Shown one piece after another: positions 6,654 to 11,682 of a stretch of DNA of 11,682 nt. Origin of the DNA: an uncultured bacterium (GTDB taxonomy: Bacteria > Cyanobacteriota > Vampirovibrionia > Gastranaerophilales > Gastranaerophilaceae). Both the position numbers and the translations under genes were made by a program. The notes under the pieces were generated by a model. It made no database searches. It worked only from the letters and a program-made list of their open reading frames with translations, and was not told where the DNA came from. Within the stretch, counting starts at the first letter, position 1, and each line of letters starts with the position of its first letter. The stretch is from positions 1-11,682 of the forward strand of contig CACYCU010000219.1 in assembly GCA_902772945.1 (NCBI GenBank). Direction: 5' to 3'.

Positions 6654-7040
6654 CTATACGTTTGAATGAGTTTGACTATTTTCTAACGACGGTTTTTTCG
6701 CTGAAAAATCTGATGGCATAGTCATTCTGCCAACACTTTCTCTTTTTTCAACAGAAGATGTCTCAGCAGATGATACATTTGAAGATGGTTTGCTTGAAGA
6801 ACCTAGTGATGAATGGAAGGTTCTTGAGATGACATCATCCTGTTGTTCTTTTGTTAATTTGTTGAAATTAACTGCATAACCAGAAACTCTAACTGTTAAT
6901 TGAGGATATTTTTCAGGATGAGCTTGTGCATCTATTAAAGTTTCTCTGTTAAAAACATTTACGTTTAAATGATGACCGCCTTTTTCAACATATCCGTCAA
7001 GCAGGTTGATTAAATTTTCTTCTTGCATGTTAGTAGTCAT
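6654..7040 (-). CDS. Pyruvate formate-lyase glycyl-radical chain (split C-terminal domain)
   Basis: This 128-residue protein corresponds to the C-terminal radical domain of pyruvate formate-lyase, encoded separately. Residues 9-78 align with the end of standard PFL: NLINLLDGY, GGHHLNVNV, YPQLTVRVSGYAV and LTKEQQDDVISRTF. Gly54 in RVSGYAV is the expected radical-bearing glycine (Gly734 in E. coli PFL). Standard PFL ends just after this region, but here about 50 more residues follow, rich in Ser with Lys, Glu and Pro and probably disordered. It resembles the stand-alone E. coli repair protein GrcA (YfiD) in carrying only the radical domain, but it lacks GrcA's long N-terminal part. The catalytic gene just upstream lacks this domain, so this chain should be an obligate subunit. 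AGGAG lies 7 bases before the ATG. Confidence 0.93.
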   Translation of the reverse strand: MTTNMQEENLINLLDGYVEKGGHHLNVNVFNRETLIDAQAHPEKYPQLTVRVSGYAVNFNKLTKEQQDDVISRTFHSSLGSSSKPSSNVSSAETSSVEKRESVGRMTMPSDFSAKKPSLENSQTHSNV

Positions 7041-7047
7041 TTTATAT

Positions 7048-7052
7048 CTCCT
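7048..7052 (-). promoter_or_regulatory. Ribosome binding site overlapping the pflB-type stop codon
   Basis: On the - strand the sequence reads TAAGGAGATATAAAATG. The stop of the catalytic chain shares its bases with AGGAG, which lies 7 bases before the ATG at 7040. This well-placed site shows that the small chain is meant to start anew, and it argues against a sequencing frameshift. Confidence 0.8.
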
Positions 7053-9133
7053 TAGTTATTACATACATCTTCACAGCATCCGCAATCAAAACTTACGTTC
7101 AAATCACCCATAAATACTTCATCTTTTCCTAAAGCGTTTGGTATAATTGAAAATGTATTTGAAATTCCGTCTTGAGCATCCCCAAATGGTAATTTGGCAA
7201 CAGAAGCAAGAGAGGCAACAGCTCCGTTGCTGTCACGACCATGCATAGGATTTGCACCCGGAGCTAAAGGAACTCCTTGTTTTCTTCCATCCGGAGTGTT
7301 TCCTGTTTTTTTACCGTAAACTACGTTTGATGTAATTGTTAATATGGACATAGTTGGAATTGAATTACGGTATGTATAATGTTTTCTTATTTTGCTCATA
7401 AATGAATGAACTAAATCTACTGCGATTTGATCAACTCTGTCATCATTGTTTCCGTATTTTGGAAATTCGCCTTGAATATCGTAATCAACTACAATTCCGT
7501 TTTCATCACGAATGGTTTTAACTTTTGCATATTTGATTGCAGAAAGTGAATCTGCAACAACAGAAAGTCCTGCAATGCCTGTTGCAAAATAGCGTTTTAC
7601 ATCTCTGTCGTGTAAAGCCATTTGTGCTTTTTCATAACAATATTTGTCGTGCATATAATGAATTACGTTAAGAGTATTTACATAAAGTCCTGCAAGCCAT
7701 TCCATCATATCATCGTATCTTTCCATAACTTCATCGTAATCAAGATATTCTGATGTTATAGGACGGTATTTCGGTCCGACTTGTTCTTTCAATCTTTCAT
7801 CAACACCGCCGTTTATTGCATAAAGCAGACATTTTGTAAGATTTGCTCTTGCTCCGAAAAATTGCATTTCTTTACCGATAACCATTGATGATACACAGCA
7901 GGCAATAGCATAATCATCTCCGTGAACTACTCTCATCATATCATCATTTTCATACTGAATAGAAGATGTTGTAATAGAAATATGTGCAGCATATTGTTTA
8001 AAGTTATGCGGCAATCTTGTGGACCATAACACTGTCATATTCGGTTCCGGGGCAGTTCCCAGATTCTCCAAAGTATGAAGGTATCTGAAAGAATTTTTTG
8101 TAACCAAAGTTCTTCCGTCAACACCCATACCGCCTATTGATTCTGTAATCCAGGTAGGATCACCTGAGAAAAGCGCATTGTATTCCGGTGTTCTTGCAAA
8201 TTTTACCAGTCTCAGCTTCATTATAAAATGATCAATCATTTCTTGAGCTTCTGATTCTGTTATTATTCCTTCTTTTAAGTCTCTTTCAATAAAAATATCT
8301 AAGAAAGTAGAAGTTCTGCCGATTGACATTGCAGCGCCATTTTGTTCTTTTACGGCAGATAAATATCCGAAATACAACCATTGAATAGCTTCTTTTGCAT
8401 TTCTTGCCGGCTTTGTAATGTCAAATCCATAAATTTTACCCAATTCCGCCATTTCCCATAATGCGTGAATTTGTTCAGATATTTCTTCTTTTAATTGTAT
8501 TTTATCGGGAGTCATTTCTCCGTCAATTGAGTTAAATTGATCGAATTTATCATATACCAGCCTATCAATACCATATAGTGCAATACGTCTGTAATCTCCG
8601 ATAATACGGCCTCTGCCGTATGCGTCAGGTAGTCCTGTTAGTATTGCTGCGTGTCTGGCTTTTCTCATTTCCGGTGTATAAGCGTCAAAAACTCCCTGAT
8701 TATGTGTTTTTCTGTATTTTGTAAATATTTCGCTGATTTCAGGATTGACCTGATATCCATAGGACTTGCAGGCGCTTTCAGCCATTCTGATACCGCCAAA
8801 AGGTTGTAAAGACCGTTTAAGAGGCTTGTCTGTTTGTAATCCTACAATTTTTTCTAAATTTTTATCGATATATCCTGCACCGTGTGAAGTAATAGTGGAT
8901 ACAATATCTGTATCCATATCTAAAACGCCGCCTTTTTCCTGTTCTTCTTTTAATAGCTTCAAGCATTGATCCCACAGTTTTGTAGTAGCTGATGTAGGAC
9001 CGGTAAGAAAACTTGAATCGCCTGTATACGGTGTGTAATTACGTTGAATGAAGTCTCTTACATTAATTTCTTTATTCCATTTTCCTGATACGAATTTAGA
9101 CGTTGGGTAAACTTTAGGTTCAGCCATAATCAT
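7052..9133 (-). CDS. pflB: Pyruvate formate-lyase catalytic chain, lacking the glycyl-radical domain
   Basis: Pyruvate formate-lyase turns pyruvate + CoA into acetyl-CoA + formate in anaerobic fermentation. The 693 residues follow E. coli PFL closely from NVRDFIQ-NYTPY (near 24-36) through GLPDAYGRGRIIGDYRR (167-183), the active-site pair Cys412-Cys413 (AIACCVS) and MQFFGARAN, to GANPMHGRD and NTFSI-PNALGKD. There homology stops. The usual continuation, about 70 residues with the radical glycine, is absent and is supplied by the next gene. In its place stands a 22-residue tail ending FDCGCCEDVCNN with Cys at 684, 686, 687 and 691. E. coli PFL has 760 residues. Of two near ATGs, the one at 9133 is chosen because AGGGGG lies 7 bases upstream. 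A perfect -10 box precedes it. Confidence 0.95.
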   Translation of the reverse strand: MIMAEPKVYPTSKFVSGKWNKEINVRDFIQRNYTPYTGDSSFLTGPTSATTKLWDQCLKLLKEEQEKGGVLDMDTDIVSTITSHGAGYIDKNLEKIVGLQTDKPLKRSLQPFGGIRMAESACKSYGYQVNPEISEIFTKYRKTHNQGVFDAYTPEMRKARHAAILTGLPDAYGRGRIIGDYRRIALYGIDRLVYDKFDQFNSIDGEMTPDKIQLKEEISEQIHALWEMAELGKIYGFDITKPARNAKEAIQWLYFGYLSAVKEQNGAAMSIGRTSTFLDIFIERDLKEGIITESEAQEMIDHFIMKLRLVKFARTPEYNALFSGDPTWITESIGGMGVDGRTLVTKNSFRYLHTLENLGTAPEPNMTVLWSTRLPHNFKQYAAHISITTSSIQYENDDMMRVVHGDDYAIACCVSSMVIGKEMQFFGARANLTKCLLYAINGGVDERLKEQVGPKYRPITSEYLDYDEVMERYDDMMEWLAGLYVNTLNVIHYMHDKYCYEKAQMALHDRDVKRYFATGIAGLSVVADSLSAIKYAKVKTIRDENGIVVDYDIQGEFPKYGNNDDRVDQIAVDLVHSFMSKIRKHYTYRNSIPTMSILTITSNVVYGKKTGNTPDGRKQGVPLAPGANPMHGRDSNGAVASLASVAKLPFGDAQDGISNTFSIIPNALGKDEVFMGDLNVSFDCGCCEDVCNN

Positions 9134-9140
9134 AAATTAT

Positions 9141-9146
9141 CCCCCT
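9141..9146 (-). promoter_or_regulatory. Ribosome binding site of the PFL catalytic chain
   Basis: On the - strand AGGGGG lies 7 bases before the ATG at 9133. This spacing favours that ATG over the one two codons later at 9127. Confidence 0.65.
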
Positions 9147-9181
9147 ATTGTATATTTTTAATGAGTCTGATAGCATGGTTT

Positions 9182-9187
9182 ATTATA
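9182..9187 (-). promoter_or_regulatory. -10 box of the pfl operon promoter
   Basis: On the - strand TATAAT (9187-9182) gives a start near 9175 and a 42-base leader. The hexamers 16-18 bases upstream (TAGCCC, ATAGCC, TATAGC) do not resemble a -35 box. A strong -10 without a -35 is typical of activator-dependent promoters, which would suit an anaerobically induced operon; that is inference. Confidence 0.5.
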
Positions 9188-9235
9188 CAATATAAATACA
9201 AAAGGGCTATATTTGTTAAGCTGTTTTTGTACTTT

Positions 9236-9249
9236 TGTAAACAATTACA
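9236..9249. promoter_or_regulatory. TGTAA-N4-TTACA dyad between pfl and mscS
   Basis: TGTAA-ACAA-TTACA is a perfect 5-4-5 inverted repeat. The 5-4-5 geometry is that of FNR sites (TTGAT-N4-ATCAA), although the half-site differs. It lies about 67 bases upstream of both predicted start points in the divergent region. A half-site TTGTTAA at 9213-9219 resembles a Rex half-site but has no partner. Confidence 0.35.
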
Positions 9250-9274
9250 GGCTTTTTGCCATATAATGTATCTC

Positions 9275-9303
9275 TTGACATAAGTTATATTTTTTAATAT
9301 TTT
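9275..9303 (+). promoter_or_regulatory. Predicted promoter of the mscS operon
   Basis: A perfect TTGACA at 9275-9280 is followed after 17 bases by TATTTT (9298-9303), a moderate -10. The predicted start near 9310 would fall at the GAGG ribosome binding site (9310-9313), leaving a very short leader. The exact -10 is therefore uncertain. Confidence 0.4.
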
Positions 9304-9321
9304 CAAAAAGAGGTATAAATT

Positions 9322-10170
9322 ATGATCGATGAAATTTTAGCGTTTACGGATAAGCTTGGAAGGCTTTTGGCAACTTTTAAAATAAGTTTAATTTTGGGCA
9401 TAATAATAAACATTGGGATAATATATGTTTTATTCAAAATGACTGAAATTTTGATGACTAAGTTGAAAGAAAAGTTCAGTTCAAGTGAAAATTCGCTGGC
9501 GGTAAATCATGTCATTCCTATATTTGAAAAAATAGTAAAATTCCTTATTGTTTTTATAATCACTGCGTCATTTTTACAAAGTCAAGGTTATTCTTTAACT
9601 TCACTAATTGCAGGTTTTGGAATTACAGGTTTGGCTGTTGGCTTTGCTGCTCAGCAAACTATTGCATCAATATTTGGAACATTTTCCATTGTTGCTGATA
9701 AAGTTTATAAAATTGGTGATTATATAAAGGTTAACAATTATGAAGGATATGTAGAAAGTATAAATTTAAGGTCTACAAAAATTAGAACTCTGGATAATTA
9801 TCTTGTAACTGTTCCTAATGATATATGTGCGGATAGTGTTGTGGAAAATGTTTCCAAAGCTTCAAAAAGAAAACTGGATATGACATTGGGAGTTACTTAT
9901 GACACATCTGATGAAAAAATTCAGAAAGCTATTGATATAGTAAAAGAGGTGTTAACAGAGCGTTCCGATATTCATAAAGATTTTCATGTATACTTGGATA
10001 CACTTGATAGCAGTTCTATTAATATTAAATTATTTGCATATGTTAAAACCAAATCATATTTTAATTTTCTGCAAATTAGAGGAAGTGTTTATCAATCAAT
10101 AATAAGAAAATTCAGAGCTGAGGGCATTGATTTTGCATTCCCGTCAAGAACTATATATATGGCAAAATGA
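9322..10170 (+). CDS. mscS: Small-conductance mechanosensitive channel, MscS family
   Basis: MscS channels open under membrane tension and release solutes during hypo-osmotic shock. The 282-residue length fits the E. coli prototype (286). Membrane segments are at about 21-44 and 67-87, followed by the pore-lining helix at about 91-118, whose Gly/Ala-rich core is ITGLAVGFAAQQTIASIFG. The cytoplasmic beta domain follows: FSIVADKVYKIGDYI, then the EGYVESINLRSTKIRT stretch and LVTVPND (161-167). The C-terminal alpha/beta domain is complete. A GAGG site lies 8 bases before the ATG. The gene is divergent from the pfl operon and overlaps rlmH by 4 bases (ATGA), so the two are co-transcribed. Confidence 0.93.
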   Translation: MIDEILAFTDKLGRLLATFKISLILGIIINIGIIYVLFKMTEILMTKLKEKFSSSENSLAVNHVIPIFEKIVKFLIVFIITASFLQSQGYSLTSLIAGFGITGLAVGFAAQQTIASIFGTFSIVADKVYKIGDYIKVNNYEGYVESINLRSTKIRTLDNYLVTVPNDICADSVVENVSKASKRKLDMTLGVTYDTSDEKIQKAIDIVKEVLTERSDIHKDFHVYLDTLDSSSINIKLFAYVKTKSYFNFLQIRGSVYQSIIRKFRAEGIDFAFPSRTIYMAK

Positions 10171-10637
10171 ATATTAAGATAATAGCACTAGGAAAAATAA
10201 AAGAAAAATTTTTAAAAGACGGAATTGATGAATTTTTGAAACGCCTTTCACCCTACGCTTCTGTAGAAATTGTAGAATTGTCTCCCATAGAGATAAAAGA
10301 TGAACATTTAACCAAAAGAGTTTTGAAAGAAGAAGGAGAAAAAATTCTTTCTGTAATAAAACCTCAATCATATGTTATAACTTTGGAAATACAGGGAAGA
10401 GAGTTATCATCTGAACAATTTGCTGGAAAAATCAAAGAACTGACAAACGAAGGAATATCAGAAATAGTATTTGTTATAGGTTCTTCCTGTGGAATATCTG
10501 AGGATGTTTCTAAAAGAGCAGATTTCAAGTTGAGCATGTCCAGAATGACTTTTTTACACCAATTTGCAAGATTAATTTTAATTGAGCAGATATACAGAGC
10601 GTTTAAGATTATAAAAGGTGAAATTTATCATAAATAA
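10167..10637 (+). CDS. rlmH: 23S rRNA (pseudouridine1915-N3)-methyltransferase
   Basis: RlmH methylates pseudouridine 1915 in helix 69 of 23S rRNA on the assembled ribosome, using SAM. The protein has 156 residues (E. coli 155) and is a minimal SPOUT-fold enzyme. The N terminus MNIKIIALGKIKEKFLKDGI is typical. The SAM-binding knot comprises VFVIGSSCGISEDV (101-114), and the C terminus FARLILIEQIYRAFKII followed by GEIYHK is diagnostic. The usual GG of the knot loop reads GS (Ser106), a mild deviation. The ATG overlaps the mscS stop in ATGA with no separate ribosome binding site, so translation is coupled to mscS. Confidence 0.95.
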   Translation: MNIKIIALGKIKEKFLKDGIDEFLKRLSPYASVEIVELSPIEIKDEHLTKRVLKEEGEKILSVIKPQSYVITLEIQGRELSSEQFAGKIKELTNEGISEIVFVIGSSCGISEDVSKRADFKLSMSRMTFLHQFARLILIEQIYRAFKIIKGEIYHK

Positions 10638-10683
10638 TATAAATAGATGTGTACTTTTTATAAAAAAACATTATTATAAAAAT

Positions 10684-11214
10684 ATGCAGAAATTTTCTTT
10701 ATTGATATTATTTTTATTAATTTTAGCAGGAAGCAATGTTCTTGCAGATGATTTGTGGGATAATTTTGGGGATTCTAATGTATATGGTCAAGAAGCTGTG
10801 ACAGACGATGATTTTGAAAAAGCCTTGGAAAGCAAACAAAAAAAGAAGGTAAAAAAAGATAAAAATATTCCAAAAGGAGAGAGCTTTTCCCAGAGCAATG
10901 AAACTGAAATTCTGACAAATACCTCAAAAGAACCTCAAATACTATTAATTCCGCTTCCGTTAAAGGTAAATGATAACTATACTATACCTATAGGACATTA
11001 TGAAGTAGAAGGTGTAAAAGAAGATGGAGAAGTATACCTGAAATTATATCAAGCGCATAGTTTGATGGCAAAAATACCTGCTGAAGAAACTTATGACGAT
11101 TTTGGAGAGGATGCAATAAATTTTGTAAAACTTCAGCCGCATGGAGATTATCATGTAGAAATTTTGTATGGTGGCTTGGATTTTAACGCATTTGCAATAA
11201 TTGACATAGAATAA
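10684..11214 (+). CDS. Hypothetical secreted protein with signal peptide
   Basis: I do not recognise this family. From the ATG at 10684 the protein has 176 residues and opens with a classical signal peptide: MQK, a Leu/Ile-rich core to about residue 14, and a VLA-DD cleavage site after Ala21. No lipobox Cys is present. The mature protein starts acidic, has a Lys-rich stretch at 51-60 (KQKKKVKKDK), a polar Ser/Thr linker to about 82, and a compact C-terminal part (84-176) rich in alternating hydrophobics that looks like a beta domain. A longer frame from a GTG at 10618 overlaps rlmH; I prefer 10684 because it places the signal peptide at the N terminus, although neither start has a clear ribosome binding site. 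It lies between rlmH and deoB on the same strand. An envelope or periplasmic role is inferred only from the signal. Confidence 0.7.
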   Translation: MQKFSLLILFLLILAGSNVLADDLWDNFGDSNVYGQEAVTDDDFEKALESKQKKKVKKDKNIPKGESFSQSNETEILTNTSKEPQILLIPLPLKVNDNYTIPIGHYEVEGVKEDGEVYLKLYQAHSLMAKIPAEETYDDFGEDAINFVKLQPHGDYHVEILYGGLDFNAFAIIDIE

Positions 11215-11235
11215 TCTAATTGATAAAATTGTTCT

Positions 11236-11241
11236 GAGGGG
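11236..11241 (+). promoter_or_regulatory. Ribosome binding site of deoB
   Basis: GAGGGG lies 7 bases before the ATG at 11249, in the 34-base gap after the preceding gene. It fixes the start of the truncated gene. Confidence 0.65.
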
Positions 11242-11248
11242 AATACAA

Positions 11249-11682
11249 ATGAAAAGAGCAATAATTATGGTTATTGATTCCATGGGCATAGGTGCCATGG
11301 ATGATTGCAGAGATTTTAACGATGTTCCGGAATGTAATACATTAAAGAACGTTTGTGAATTTAATGGCGGCTTAAACGTTCCCAATATGGGAAAAATGGG
11401 ATTGGGAAATATTCAAGACTTTAAAGGTATTGAAAAAGAAAAGAATCCGACAGCCCAGTACGGAACAATGATTGAAAAATCAAAAGGTAAAGATACAACA
11501 ACTGGACATTGGGAAATGGCAGGATTAATTTCTCAAAAGCCGTTTTCAACGTATCCTGAAGGTTTCCCAAATGATTTAATAGAAAAATTTGTATCAAAAA
11601 CCGGCTGTAAAGGTGTTCTTGCAAATCGTCCGGCAAGCGGTACTGCTATTATAGAGGAACTTAATGATGAACATCACAAAAC
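11249..11682 (+). CDS. deoB: Phosphopentomutase, 3'-truncated by window edge
   Basis: DeoB interconverts ribose-1-phosphate (or deoxyribose-1-phosphate) and the 5-phosphate, linking nucleoside breakdown to the pentose phosphate pathway. The first 144 residues are present of a usual total near 390-400. Markers are the metal-binding N terminus MVIDSMGIGAMDD (Asp10), PNMGKMGLGNI (45-55), and KDTTTGHWEMAG (81-92), whose Thr run at 83-85 contains the phosphorylated active-site Thr of this alkaline-phosphatase-superfamily enzyme. ANRPASGT (125-132) follows. The frame remains open to the last base. It probably belongs to the transcript starting at mscS, since no terminator separates the genes. Confidence 0.95.
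   Translation, partial: MKRAIIMVIDSMGIGAMDDCRDFNDVPECNTLKNVCEFNGGLNVPNMGKMGLGNIQDFKGIEKEKNPTAQYGTMIEKSKGKDTTTGHWEMAGLISQKPFSTYPEGFPNDLIEKFVSKTGCKGVLANRPASGTAIIEELNDEHHK

Noticed and set aside
6654..7040. Small radical protein as an ordinary GrcA/YfiD repair protein accompanying a complete PFL
   Set aside because: The adjacent PFL chain lacks the radical domain, and this protein has no GrcA-type N-terminal part. It is better read as the missing half of the enzyme.
7035..7060. A sequencing frameshift or nonsense error breaking an ordinary full-length pflB
   Set aside because: The break has AGGAG 7 bases before a new ATG, a novel tail on the first chain, and homology resuming only after a new N terminus. 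One indel would not recreate a continuous PFL sequence across the gap.
9213..9230. Rex repressor site upstream of pfl
   Set aside because: TTGTTAA matches one half-site but the second half (TTTTTGT) does not match TTAACAA.
10618..10683. GTG start for the secreted protein, overlapping rlmH
   Set aside because: It would place 22 extra residues before a normal signal peptide and has no clear ribosome binding site; the ATG at 10684 fits better.
1..11682. CRISPR array, tRNA/rRNA, insertion sequence or prophage remnant
   Set aside because: No spaced direct repeats, cloverleaf-like segments, transposase motifs or phage genes were seen by reading both strands.

Overview
This window comes from a low-GC, AT-biased genome of an anaerobic fermenting bacterium. 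The evidence is an oxygen-sensitive pyruvate formate-lyase system, an ATP-type PEP carboxykinase, AGGAG-type ribosome binding sites, normal TGA stops, and no respiratory genes in view. My best guess is a gut lineage such as Gastranaerophilales (non-photosynthetic Cyanobacteriota) or a Firmicutes-like anaerobe. That placement is inference; no rRNA or other firm marker is present.

Left part (1-4150). A 5'-truncated membrane-associated protein of unknown function is followed by two consecutive SGNH/GDSL-hydrolase-like genes on the + strand. Next come an unrecognised 135-residue gene on the - strand, a fused AmmeMemoRadiSam protein (Memo domain followed by AMMECR1 domain) on the + strand, and a flavodoxin on the - strand. 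Two gene pairs here converge with 2 and 0 bases between stop codons. The Memo-AMMECR1 gene has a -10 box so close to its ATG that its mRNA is probably leaderless.

Centre (4149-9321). This is a central-carbon block entirely on the - strand, in transcription order: pyruvate formate-lyase catalytic chain, separate glycyl-radical chain, PFL-activating enzyme, then PEP carboxykinase under its own promoter and ended by an intrinsic terminator. The main observation of the window is that pyruvate formate-lyase is split into two genes. The 693-residue chain carries the Cys-Cys active site and ends with a short Cys-rich tail. The 128-residue chain carries the RVSGYAV glycyl-radical loop and a roughly 50-residue Ser-rich tail. 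A clean ribosome binding site overlapping the first stop codon argues that this is a real gene split and not a sequencing error. Together these genes act at the PEP/pyruvate node: PckA can interconvert PEP and oxaloacetate, and PFL cleaves pyruvate to acetyl-CoA and formate.

Right part (9134-11682). A 188-base divergent promoter region with a TGTAA-N4-TTACA dyad separates the pfl operon from a + strand run of mscS (mechanosensitive channel), rlmH (23S rRNA methyltransferase, ATGA overlap), an unrecognised secreted protein, and the start of deoB (phosphopentomutase), which runs off the window.

No tRNA, rRNA, CRISPR array, insertion sequence or prophage gene was seen. No gene-free stretch exceeds 300 bases.
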